Assembly: GCA_017411405.1 (NCBI GenBank)
Contig: JAFQQE010000002.1
Coordinates: forward strand, 1-33,674
DNA: 33,674 nt
Source of the DNA: Bacilli bacterium
GTDB lineage: Bacteria; Bacillota_I; Bacilli_A; RF39; UBA660
Direction: 5' to 3'
The position numbers and the translations under genes are program-made. Each line of letters begins with the position of its first letter. The first letter of the stretch is position 1. A model generated the notes under the pieces. That model had not been told where the DNA came from. It ran no database searches and saw only the letters and a list, made by a program, of their open reading frames with translations. Positions 20,719 to 29,062 of the stretch are shown in pieces.

Positions 20719-21621
20719 ATGTATAAAAGTAATGTTAATTTAAATAATTATAAAATATTTTATGAGGTTGCAATAAGTGGAAGTATAACTCATGCTTCTG
20801 ATAAGTTGTTTTTGACTCAATCTGCTATTAGTAAATCTATAAAGAAATTAGAAAGTGATTTAAATACTAACTTATTTTATAGAAATTCTAAAGGTGTAAA
20901 ATTAACTGAAAAAGGTGAAGAATTATTATATTATGTAGAAAAGGCATTTAATAGTTTGATTACTGCTGAAAGAACTATTGTAGAAAGTGAGAGTTTGGAT
21001 AGAGGAAAAATATCTATAGGAGTTCCTTCTCAAATTGGTTCGTTTTATATATTTCAAAATGTTGCTAAATTTCATATGAAATATCCTAAAATTGAAATTA
21101 CTATAATTAGTAAATCAACTAAGGAATTATTAAATTTATTAGAAAGACATGAGATAGACTTTATAATAGATACTTCTCCTATTCTATCTAATTTAGATAA
21201 TATTGTTATTAAACCTTTAAAGTGTGTTAGGAATTGTTTTGTTGTAAATAGTAATTCTCATATAAAATATAATCGAATACATAGTTTATGTGATATTTCA
21301 AAATATCCTTTAGTATTACCTATAAGTGGTACTAATAATAGAAAAGAGTTAGATATAATATTTAATAAAAATAATATTGTTTTAGATAATGTTATAAATA
21401 TTCATACTAGTGAAATGATTGTTGGTGCTATAAAGAAAGATTTAGGTATAGGTTATATTATATATGATGTTGTTAAAGATAATATTGAGAGTGGAGAATT
21501 TAAAGTAATCGATATTAAAGAAGATTTACCTAAAATAACTATTAATTTAGTATATATAAAGAAATATTTAACTATTGCTCCTAAATTTTTTATTGAAAAT
21601 TATTTAAAAATTCATATTTAG
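20719..21621 (+). CDS. LysR family transcriptional regulator
   Basis: 300-aa regulator. The winged helix-turn-helix spans about residues 5-65 (ITHASDKLFLTQSAISKSIKKLES), followed by the linker helix and a periplasmic-binding-protein-like effector domain (about 92-296). LysR proteins usually control a neighbouring gene in response to a small ligand; the next gene, a radical-SAM-like protein in the same direction, is the obvious target candidate. The ATG at 20719 is used because GTG 20710 lies in the RBS (AGGTGGGGAG). The stop codon lies inside the terminator loop. The ligand is unknown. Confidence 0.92.
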   Translation: MYKSNVNLNNYKIFYEVAISGSITHASDKLFLTQSAISKSIKKLESDLNTNLFYRNSKGVKLTEKGEELLYYVEKAFNSLITAERTIVESESLDRGKISIGVPSQIGSFYIFQNVAKFHMKYPKIEITIISKSTKELLNLLERHEIDFIIDTSPILSNLDNIVIKPLKCVRNCFVVNSNSHIKYNRIHSLCDISKYPLVLPISGTNNRKELDIIFNKNNIVLDNVINIHTSEMIVGAIKKDLGIGYIIYDVVKDNIESGEFKVIDIKEDLPKITINLVYIKKYLTIAPKFFIENYLKIHI

Positions 21622-21636
21622 TGTATGAATTTTTTT
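21607..21636 (+). terminator. Terminator overlapping the LysR stop codon
   Basis: AAAATTCATA (21607-21616) pairs with TATGAATTTT (21624-21633), plus T-run. The stop codon is in the loop. Confidence 0.75.
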
Positions 21637-21681
21637 CATATATTTTATGAAAAATAGAGAATATTTTAATTTTTTATATGA

Positions 21682-21690
21682 TGCTATAAT
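21682..21690 (+). promoter_or_regulatory. Extended -10 promoter of the radical-SAM-like gene
   Basis: TGCTATAAT, 22 nt before ATG 21713. Confidence 0.6.
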
Positions 21691-21712
21691 CATTATTGTA
21701 AGGAGAATAGTT

Positions 21713-22840
21713 ATGGATAAAGTAAAAACAACTGATATAGCATTATTAGCTAAGTCTTTTTATTTATTAGGAGATTCACTTGATTATTGTTATGATTGTA
21801 AATATTGTAGATTAAATGGAGAAGTATGTGATGAAAAACATTATAATATTATTCCTAGTCTTATAAATCCTATTTTTTCTAATATCCCTGTTGCAGTTAA
21901 TTTATTTTATGGGGATCCATTATTGCAAATTGATAATACTTTAAAATATTTAAGATTGTTAGAAAGTAGTAAGCATAAAGGACCGGTAATTATTGTAACC
22001 AAAGGGGATTTTAGTAAATTTCCTGACGTTAAGTTTGATTTAGATTTGCATATTGCATTTTCTACATTTGGTGTTGATTCATATTTAGATGGTAATACTA
22101 TGCAACGTTTTCAAAATAATTTAAGTCAAATTAAAATTAGAAAAAATAATTATAAATATTCTATTGAATATAGGCCAATAATATATAATGTTAATGATAC
22201 TTTAGAAGCTTTTGATAAAGTATTTAGTTTAGCTAAAGAGTATAATTTAGCGGTAGGTTATTCTGGATTACAAGGGAAAGCAGAAAGTGTTAAAATATGG
22301 GAAGAAAATAAAATAGACTTAAAGCCTTATCCAGGATACAAATTTGGACATAAAAAAATAATAGATGATAGAATTGTTAAATTATTTGAATTTGTTGCAA
22401 AAAAATATAAAGTACCAATATTTAGAAAAACTTCTTGTTTGTTTTCTTATGTACATGATTTACCAAGAGATTATAATGCTCATTATTATAGACCTAATGA
22501 AGTAGGATGTAGTGATTGTATTATGAAAGAGAGGTGTTATAAATTTAAGAATAGTTTATCTCTTAATAAAGATTTAACTAATATAATTCCTTTTAATTAT
22601 AAAATTATAAATAAAGTTAATCACGAATGTATATTGAAAAAAAAGGGTATATGTGAATTTCCTACAAGTGATTGTAGTAAAATATCTGGAAATATTATTA
22701 AAATTGATGATAATATTACAACGAGTGATGTGAGGTTAATAAAATGGTTAACTGGATATACTGTTGATGCTAATTTTTATGAATCACAATTAATGAGTGA
22801 AAAATGGATTAAAAATAAATCTTTAGTAAAAAAAATATAA
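21713..22840 (+). CDS. Radical-SAM-like iron-sulfur protein
   Basis: 375-aa protein with the layout of a radical SAM TIM barrel. C26-Y-D-C29-K-Y-C32 near the N-terminus would hold the 4Fe-4S cluster, AVNLFYGDPLLQ (about 63-74) resembles the G-G-E-P SAM-binding strand, and further strands (IIVTKGDF, DLHIAFST, YSIEYRPII, AVGYSGLQG) follow at regular spacing. The spacing CxxCxxC differs from the usual CxxxCxxC, so it is a variant or a relative. A C-terminal cluster CSDCIMKERC and CEFPTSDC could bind an auxiliary cluster. The substrate is unknown. It is preceded by a LysR regulator and has AAGGAGA before ATG 21713. Confidence 0.6.
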   Translation: MDKVKTTDIALLAKSFYLLGDSLDYCYDCKYCRLNGEVCDEKHYNIIPSLINPIFSNIPVAVNLFYGDPLLQIDNTLKYLRLLESSKHKGPVIIVTKGDFSKFPDVKFDLDLHIAFSTFGVDSYLDGNTMQRFQNNLSQIKIRKNNYKYSIEYRPIIYNVNDTLEAFDKVFSLAKEYNLAVGYSGLQGKAESVKIWEENKIDLKPYPGYKFGHKKIIDDRIVKLFEFVAKKYKVPIFRKTSCLFSYVHDLPRDYNAHYYRPNEVGCSDCIMKERCYKFKNSLSLNKDLTNIIPFNYKIINKVNHECILKKKGICEFPTSDCSKISGNIIKIDDNITTSDVRLIKWLTGYTVDANFYESQLMSEKWIKNKSLVKKI

Positions 22841-22925
22841 TAGAAATTTCATGATTACTTCACAGTTAATTCATTTTTATTTCATATTTTTATATTAGAA
22901 TTATAATCAGAAAGGAGGAATAAAA

Positions 22926-23156
22926 ATAGAAATAAAAATAATTGGAAGTAATACACATAATGGTTTAAAATTAATTAAAAATATAAAAAAGATTAATTTA
23001 GATATAAAACTTGATATAAAAGAACTTAATGAAGAACGTTATTATAAGAAATATAATGTAAAAAATTTTCCTGGTATAGTTATAGGTGGGAGATTAGTTT
23101 CAGAAGGGAAAGTTCTTACTGAAAGAGAATTTTGTAAATTACTTACAAGTTATTAA
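22926..23156 (+). CDS. Thioredoxin-fold small protein without CxxC, AUA start or pseudogene
   Basis: A frame of 76 codons has the pattern of the small thioredoxin-like proteins (IKIIGS at the N-terminus, FPGIVIGGRLVSEGKVLTE at about 46-64 with the cis-Pro, then a final helix). The redox CxxC position reads N-T-H-N instead, so it cannot do disulfide chemistry. AAAGGAGG (22911-22918) is well placed for ATA 22926; no ATG, GTG or TTG lies between the upstream stop (22896) and that point. Either an AUA start is used or the gene lost its start. Intact length and conserved ending favour recent decay or real use. It is followed by a terminator. Confidence 0.5.
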   Translation: MEIKIIGSNTHNGLKLIKNIKKINLDIKLDIKELNEERYYKKYNVKNFPGIVIGGRLVSEGKVLTEREFCKLLTSY

Positions 23157-23176
23157 AAGGCTTTTTAGTCTTTTTT
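23155..23176 (+). terminator. Terminator after the thioredoxin-like frame
   Basis: AAAAGGC/GTCTTTT stem (one G:U), 6-nt loop, T-run. Directly at the stop codon. Confidence 0.65.
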
Positions 23177-23221
23177 CTTTTTAAAAGATTATGTATAATA
23201 TAATTATTGGAGTTGAAGTAT

Positions 23222-24451
23222 ATGAATGTTATAACTAAATATATAAAAAATGATAGATTTAATAAAACTTCTATTAATTTTATGTTTCAATTTAAAATAG
23301 ATAAAGAAGATATAATGGGCATTACTATTTTAAGAAACTTAATGTTATATACTAATAAAAAATATAATAGTGAAGAATTATTTGCTCGTGAAAAATTAAA
23401 TAGATTTATTTTAAGTTATGGAGTGTCTTTGCAATTTATAAATGATATAGTTTTTATGAATTTTTCTATTATTTTACCTAATCCTAATATTATTAAAGAT
23501 GATTATATAGAAAATGCAATTAACTTTATATTAGATACTATTTATTTACCTAATATAAATAATAATTTATATGATAATGAATTGTTTGAAAGAGAAAAAA
23601 GAATTTATATTGAAAATTTATTAAATGATTATAAAAATGCAGGTTTTATTGCTGAAAAGAATATGTTAGATTTAGTAGATGAAGAAGGTGTCTTTAGTAA
23701 ACTTAAATATAAAGATTTAGTAAATATAAATTCTTTAAGAAACGAAGATGTAGTGAATATTTATAATAAATATATAAAGAATACTTTACCATTTATATTT
23801 ATTAATGGGTTGATTGAAAAAAAAATTATAGAAGATATAATTATTAGGTATATAGATAAATTAAATTTAAAAAGAAATAAGAAACTAATAGATTATACTA
23901 ATTATTTAGTTAAAAATAATTATATAGAAAAAAAAGATAATAGTCATTTTTATGAAAGTTTTCTTTATTTAATTTATAATATTAAAGATTATAAAGAAAA
24001 TGATGAATATAAATTATTATTAATAAATCTATTATTAAATAGTAATTCTAGTGATATCTTATTTAATAATTTAAGAAAGAAAAGTAATTTAGTTTATACT
24101 TGTGGTTCATCTTGTTTATTAAAAAATAATGTATTAATTGTAAAGGCTATTACAAGTAAGAAAAATATAGATATGTCTATTATGGTTATTAAGGAAGTTA
24201 TGGAATCTTTAAAAGAAATAGATAATTATAAAGAGAATATTTCTAATATATTATATAGAATGAGTTTAAATTTAGAAAGACAAAAAGATAGTTTTTCTTC
24301 TGAGATAGATAAAGTTATAAACAATTATTTTAAGACAGATATTTCTTTAGAAGAAGAGTTAGATATTTTAAGTAATATTGATAAAGATGAATTATTGGAC
24401 GTTATTAATAGATTAAATTTAGTAAGTATGTATATTATGGAGGGTAAATAA
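23222..24451 (+). CDS. ymfF: M16-family peptidase-like protein YmfF (inactive subunit)
   Basis: 409-aa protein with the M16 fold but without the HxxEH zinc motif at the N-terminal position (RNLMLYTNKKYN there). The segment LLNSNSSDILFNNLRKKSNLVYTCGSSC matches the R/Y region of M16 C-terminal domains. M16 enzymes often pair an active and an inactive subunit; here the active partner follows with TAATG overlap, as in B. subtilis ymfF-ymfH. The database name links the pair to EF-P 5-aminopentanol modification. Substrate unknown. ATG 23222 is preferred over TTG 23207, which lies in the RBS (TTGGAG). Confidence 0.85.
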   Translation: MNVITKYIKNDRFNKTSINFMFQFKIDKEDIMGITILRNLMLYTNKKYNSEELFAREKLNRFILSYGVSLQFINDIVFMNFSIILPNPNIIKDDYIENAINFILDTIYLPNINNNLYDNELFEREKRIYIENLLNDYKNAGFIAEKNMLDLVDEEGVFSKLKYKDLVNINSLRNEDVVNIYNKYIKNTLPFIFINGLIEKKIIEDIIIRYIDKLNLKRNKKLIDYTNYLVKNNYIEKKDNSHFYESFLYLIYNIKDYKENDEYKLLLINLLLNSNSSDILFNNLRKKSNLVYTCGSSCLLKNNVLIVKAITSKKNIDMSIMVIKEVMESLKEIDNYKENISNILYRMSLNLERQKDSFSSEIDKVINNYFKTDISLEEELDILSNIDKDELLDVINRLNLVSMYIMEGK

Positions 24452-25692
24452 TGAAATTAGAAAAGATTATTTTGGATAATGGTTTAAAAGTTTTCTTTTT
24501 AAATGATAATGATAAGCATACTACTTATATAAATTTGATTGTTAATTATGGGGGTATAGATAATAAATTTAAAGTTAATAATAAAGTTTATACTATGAAA
24601 GATGGCATGGCTCATTTTATAGAACATTTAGTTTTAGAATCTACTAAGTATGGAGATTTAATGCATAATTTTGGAAAAATAGGTATTAGGTCAAATGGAT
24701 TAACTTATATCAATAGAACTCAATTTTATATAGATACTGTCGATCATATTTATGATAGTACTAAAGTATTAATTAAGGGAATACATAGTCCTATAATAAA
24801 TAAAGAAGTTATTGATAATATTAAAAAACCTATATTAGAAGAGAAAAGAAGAAGTTTAGATAATAAGTATAATGAACTTTATACTAGAAGTTTAAATAAT
24901 ATTTTAGATAATAATAAATATAAAACTATATTGGGAGAATTAAAAGATATAGAAAATATTAAAGAAAGCGATATTAGACTTTGTTTTGAATCTTTTTATA
25001 GGCCTAGTAATGAAGTAATAGTTGTTGCTGGAAGATTTGATAGGGAAGAGATGATTAATACTATTAAAGATGCTTATAATAGTTTGGAATTTAGTAATAG
25101 TATTGTAAATAAAGTTATAGCTAAACATAAAAATAAAGTAAATAAAGAAAAAGATATTATAAAGTCCGATCTTCATATAGATAGGGGAGTAATTACTATT
25201 AAACTTGATACTAAACATTATACTCCTTATGATAAATTACAATTAGATCTTTGTTTAAGTTGCTTTTTAAGAATGAATTTTGGGCTTGTAAGTAAATTTA
25301 ATAAAGAAATGATTGATAAAAAAATTATAAATAATGGAATTGGTTTTTCTAATTATATAATAGAAGGATATAATTATATAAAGATTGATACAGATTCTAA
25401 TAGGATTAATGAATTTGTAAATAATGTTATTGAATATTTAGATAAAAAAGAATTTGTATTTGATGAAGAATTATTTAATTTATACAAAAAAAGTTTTATT
25501 ATCAATTTAATATTAAGAGATGATAATATATATAATGTAGTTGACCCTTTTATAGAAAATTTTATTAATTTTAATTACGAAGATTTAGATAAGATTAGTG
25601 ATTTAGAAAATACATCTTTTAATAATTTTAAGAAATCCATAGAAAAATTAGATTTCAGCAATTATAGTATTACTATATTAAAACAAAAATAA
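24451..25692 (+). CDS. ymfH: M16-family zinc metallopeptidase YmfH
   Basis: 413-aa protein with the inverted zinc motif H55-F-I-E58-H59 and a downstream glutamate in ILEEKRR (E130/E131), the third zinc ligand, at the usual spacing. The N-terminal M16 domain (about 1-200) and the C-terminal domain make up half of the clamshell; YmfF supplies the other half. It overlaps ymfF by one base (TAATG), so expression is translationally coupled. Much of the sequence has drifted to Asn, Ile, Lys and Asp in keeping with the AT content, but the active-site residues are intact. It ends at a strong terminator. Confidence 0.88.
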   Translation: MKLEKIILDNGLKVFFLNDNDKHTTYINLIVNYGGIDNKFKVNNKVYTMKDGMAHFIEHLVLESTKYGDLMHNFGKIGIRSNGLTYINRTQFYIDTVDHIYDSTKVLIKGIHSPIINKEVIDNIKKPILEEKRRSLDNKYNELYTRSLNNILDNNKYKTILGELKDIENIKESDIRLCFESFYRPSNEVIVVAGRFDREEMINTIKDAYNSLEFSNSIVNKVIAKHKNKVNKEKDIIKSDLHIDRGVITIKLDTKHYTPYDKLQLDLCLSCFLRMNFGLVSKFNKEMIDKKIINNGIGFSNYIIEGYNYIKIDTDSNRINEFVNNVIEYLDKKEFVFDEELFNLYKKSFIINLILRDDNIYNVVDPFIENFINFNYEDLDKISDLENTSFNNFKKSIEKLDFSNYSITILKQK

Positions 25693-25720
25693 AAAGAAGC
25701 AATCAACAAAACTTCTTTTT
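25691..25720. terminator. Bidirectional terminator after ymfH
   Basis: AAAAAGAAG (25691-25699) pairs with CTTCTTTTT (25712-25720), 12-nt loop. It also faces the leftward gap region. Confidence 0.8.
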
Positions 25721-25921
25721 ATTTTAATATTTCCCTTAATCTTTTTTATAAATTCCTTATTTTTTATTTCAGTATTCTTTTTACTTGTTTTTTTTTGAAA
25801 TAAAATATTATCATATTCCTTAGTATTGTAATCAATTACAGTATATAAATCTTTTCTAATATTTTTTTCATTATTAAATCACCCGTATAATTATTATATT
25901 AACTGTTAATGATAAAGTATT
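25721..25921. other. Gap with broken leftward frames and a palindrome
   Basis: Read leftward there is a GGGTGAT-like RBS and an ATG giving 11 codons; an overlapping frame continues about 30 codons (DYNTKEYDNILFQKK) with no start. This could be a small gene broken by a frameshift. A 13-bp palindrome ATTAACTGTTAAT lies at 25898-25910, just downstream of the metallopeptidase gene. Confidence 0.35.
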
Positions 25922-26752
25922 TCATTTTTTTCTTTTAATATATTTTTGATTTAAAAGATTAATTTTCATTTCGATATTATCTAAATCGATATACTGTAAA
26001 TTATTTTTACCATTAATTTTTATCATACATAGATCATCTATAAATTTCAATATATTATTTTCTAATCCGATAGCGTCAATTATACCACTTTCTAAATAAA
26101 TAGATAATTTACTAATATAAGTTTCTATTAAAAAATTATTTATATTTTTAATAACACCATCATTTTCTTTTTTATATATTTTATCCATATCGAACACAAA
26201 ACTTTTTATATTTTCATAAGAATTATATTTTAATAATAAATCTATTAATCTATCAAAATCAGCTTCAAAATATAATTTCTCTAAAGTATTTCTTTCTAAT
26301 ATAATTTCTAACATATACATAAAATGAGTTTCAATTTGATAATATTTATAAGACTTTAAAAAATTATTAAAATATCTGTTTGTTAAAAGCATCGTATATC
26401 CTTCATTTATTCTAGCTCCAATTTTAATTTTTCTATTTAAATCCACACACGCAAATCCAATATGAATTATATTATCTTTATTTTTTACAGTAGTTGCCAT
26501 ATGTAATAACTCATGAAAAATATATTTACCTCTAAATATATATATTACATTATTTAAAGCTTCATACGATGCATATATGATATCTTTACCATCTCTTAAA
26601 GGCCTTCTTTTAATTATTTTTAAAGTTTTTAAATTTTCTTTTAAAATATTACTATTACAATGAGATAATTCTTTTTTAAATATTTTTATAAATTCCCTAA
26701 TTTTTTTTAAATACTTATAATCTATATCAACTAAATTATTATATTCATCCAT
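25922..26752 (-). CDS. HExxH zinc-metallopeptidase-like protein
   Basis: 276-aa protein of no family I can name. It has H80-E-L-L-H84 followed 33 residues later by N116-E117-G-Y-T, the arrangement of gluzincin-type zinc peptidases, in which the second Glu is the third ligand. Before it, YIFRGKYIF forms the usual edge strand. The C-terminal half is helical. There is no signal peptide, so an intracellular role is likely; substrate unknown. The start follows GGGAG. It lies 31 nt after gpsA in the same direction and may be read through from it, since only a weak hairpin separates them. Confidence 0.6.
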   Translation of the reverse strand: MDEYNNLVDIDYKYLKKIREFIKIFKKELSHCNSNILKENLKTLKIIKRRPLRDGKDIIYASYEALNNVIYIFRGKYIFHELLHMATTVKNKDNIIHIGFACVDLNRKIKIGARINEGYTMLLTNRYFNNFLKSYKYYQIETHFMYMLEIILERNTLEKLYFEADFDRLIDLLLKYNSYENIKSFVFDMDKIYKKENDGVIKNINNFLIETYISKLSIYLESGIIDAIGLENNILKFIDDLCMIKINGKNNLQYIDLDNIEMKINLLNQKYIKRKK

Positions 26753-26783
26753 AATAAAATAACTCCCTTAGAGAGCTATTATA

Positions 26784-27758
26784 TTATTTTTTTATTAGAA
26801 AATCAACTAGAGTAGAAGGATCCTTTTTATTTATTATTATTTGATATATTAAATTGATAATAGGCATTTTAATTTTCTTTCTTCTAATAAGAGTATAAAT
26901 TGATTTTAAAGTATAATATCCTTCAACAGTATTTTCATTAACATATTTATCAGCACCTTCTAAATCTCCTTTACCAATTAATACACCATAAGAATAATTT
27001 CTTGATTTTGTACTCGTTGCAGTCAAGAGTAAATCACCAACACCAGCAAATGACAAAATTGTTTTTTTATTTCCACCTAAACCATAAATAAGAGCTTTTA
27101 TATCATGTAATGATTCAGTAATTAAAAAACTTCTTGTAGATTCTTGATAACCCATACCTTCAAGTATTCCAGCAGCAATTGCTATAACATTTTTTATACT
27201 TCCACATAATTCAGTACCGATTATATCTGTTGTTTCTCTTAATTTTATTCTATCATTTTCTAATACTTTTTTTATAATTCTTATTGTTTCTTTATTTTTA
27301 CTTGCAATAGATAACCCAATAGGTTGGTTGTTAGCTACATCTATTGCAAAAGATGGCCCGGAAATTACTGATATGTTTTTAGTTTTTATGTTACTTTTAA
27401 ATACGTCTGTTACAAACTTGCAAGTATTTTGTTCTATTCCTTTACTTAATATACAGAAGTGTTTATTTTTTAAGTTGTATTTACTTAATTCTTTAGTTAC
27501 TGGTCCTACAAATTTTGCAGTAACTGCTATAAATACTACATTAGTGTCTTTTATTACATATTCGTAGTCATTTGAAAATTCTATACTGTCTGGTATTTCT
27601 ATGTTTGGTAATATGTTTGAATTCTTTTTGTTTTTATTTAAAAATTCAGCTCTTTCTTCGCTTTCTACCCACATTTTAATATTTTTTACTTTTTTAAGTA
27701 GTGCTATCGCTATACTAAGTCCATATGCACCTGTTCCAATTATTGCTACATTATTCAT
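26784..27758 (-). CDS. gpsA: Glycerol-3-phosphate dehydrogenase [NAD(P)+]
   Basis: 324-aa cytosolic enzyme reducing dihydroxyacetone phosphate to sn-glycerol 3-phosphate, the backbone for membrane phospholipids. G8-x-G10-x-x-G13 binds NAD(P)H; SKGIE (105-109) and GPSFA (134-138) are conserved; K189 in CGSIKN is the catalytic lysine; GVGDLLLTATSTKSRN (239-254) and NTVEG (276-280) complete the signature. The length equals the family's usual 325-340. The start overlaps the end of rarA by 8 bp, so the two are co-translated. Confidence 0.96.
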   Translation of the reverse strand: MNNVAIIGTGAYGLSIAIALLKKVKNIKMWVESEERAEFLNKNKKNSNILPNIEIPDSIEFSNDYEYVIKDTNVVFIAVTAKFVGPVTKELSKYNLKNKHFCILSKGIEQNTCKFVTDVFKSNIKTKNISVISGPSFAIDVANNQPIGLSIASKNKETIRIIKKVLENDRIKLRETTDIIGTELCGSIKNVIAIAAGILEGMGYQESTRSFLITESLHDIKALIYGLGGNKKTILSFAGVGDLLLTATSTKSRNYSYGVLIGKGDLEGADKYVNENTVEGYYTLKSIYTLIRRKKIKMPIINLIYQIIINKKDPSTLVDFLIKK

Positions 27759-28953
27759 TATTATTCCTCATTTCATTATTTATTTTATTTAGGTTATTTT
27801 CATATGTATTATATTTTGGTTTATAGTATTTTCTATCTTTTATATTATCAGGTAAATATTGTTGTTTAACCCAATATTTTTTATAATCATGTGGATATTT
27901 GTATGTTTTACTATTTGTTTTTATATGATCTGGTACATTACCTGTATTATTACGTCTTATATCATTTAGTGCATTATCTAATGCCATATAAGCGCTATTG
28001 CTTTTGGGCGATAAAGCAAGTTCTAGTACTACTACTGAAAGAGGGATTCTAGCTTCAGGTAATCCTACAAGTTCTGATGCGTTTATTGCTGCTTGTACTT
28101 TTGGGCCCATTCCGGGATTAGCAAGTCCTATATCTTCATATGCTATTACGCTCATTCTTCTATATATACTATCTAAATCTCCAATTTCTATTAATCTTGC
28201 TAGATAATAAATGGCTGCATCAGGGTCTGAACCTCTTATGCTTTTTTGAAATGCACTCAACAGATCATAATGTCCATCTTCATCTTTATCTCCAGCTAAT
28301 ATTCTTTTAGAATTAATTGATTTTATAACTTCTTCATTTATTAAATGATCAGTAGTAGAGTAGTATGAAGTTTCTAATAAATTTAATGCTGCTCTAAAAT
28401 CTCCGTTAGATAAATTTGTTATTATATTTAGTGATTTATCATCAATTTTGATATTTTCTAAGTAGTTTGTAGCTCTTTTTAGCCCTTTGATAATATCTTC
28501 ATTAGACAAATCATGAAGTTCAAATATTTGACATCTACTACGTATTGCCGGGTTAATTTTATGATATGGATTTGATGTTGTTAATCCTATAAGAATTATT
28601 AATCCTGATTCTATATATGGTAATAATAAATCTTGTTTATCTTTATTCATTCTGTGAATTTCATCTATTACTAAAATCATTTCACCATTCATTTTAGCTT
28701 CTTCTATTACTATATTAAAGTCTGTTACTTTATTAATAGTTGCATTTAAAAATCTATATTGTATATTTAATTCATTTACAATTACGTTTGCTATAGTAGT
28801 TTTACCTATACCAGGTCTTCCATAAAGTATGCATGAAAACATTTTTTTATTTTTAATTAAATTATTTAATACTTTATTTTCCCCAATTAAATGTTCTTGA
28901 CCTATAACTTCGCAAAGTTTAGTTGGTCTTATTTTATTTGCAAGTAATTCCAT
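27751..28953 (-). CDS. rarA: Replication-associated recombination protein RarA (MgsA)
   Basis: 400-aa AAA+ ATPase that acts at stalled replication forks. Walker A is GRPGIGKT (45-52), Walker B ends in D97-E98 of VIDEIH, sensor 1 is GLTTSNP and the arginine finger lies in RSRC. The C-terminal tetramerisation domain has the expected AYEDIGLANP and the ending KYPHDYKKYWVKQQYLP. ATG 28953 is used since AGGTGATAAC precedes it; the ORF extends to 28968 without RBS. It overlaps gpsA by 8 bp and is the first gene of the leftward group rarA-gpsA-(metallopeptidase). Confidence 0.95.
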   Translation of the reverse strand: MELLANKIRPTKLCEVIGQEHLIGENKVLNNLIKNKKMFSCILYGRPGIGKTTIANVIVNELNIQYRFLNATINKVTDFNIVIEEAKMNGEMILVIDEIHRMNKDKQDLLLPYIESGLIILIGLTTSNPYHKINPAIRSRCQIFELHDLSNEDIIKGLKRATNYLENIKIDDKSLNIITNLSNGDFRAALNLLETSYYSTTDHLINEEVIKSINSKRILAGDKDEDGHYDLLSAFQKSIRGSDPDAAIYYLARLIEIGDLDSIYRRMSVIAYEDIGLANPGMGPKVQAAINASELVGLPEARIPLSVVVLELALSPKSNSAYMALDNALNDIRRNNTGNVPDHIKTNSKTYKYPHDYKKYWVKQQYLPDNIKDRKYYKPKYNTYENNLNKINNEMRNNNE

Positions 28954-29006
28954 GTTATCACCTAACATTAATTATATCATGTATATAATTTTAATAAAAG
29001 AAAACC

Positions 29007-29035
29007 TTGTTAAAAAATTTTTTTTATTATACAAT
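29007..29035 (+). promoter_or_regulatory. Promoter of the 29063 gene
   Basis: TTGTTA (29007-29012), 17-bp spacer of A and T runs, TACAAT (29030-29035). Confidence 0.6.
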
Positions 29036-29062
29036 ATATTTTATAAAAGAAAGGAATATTTT

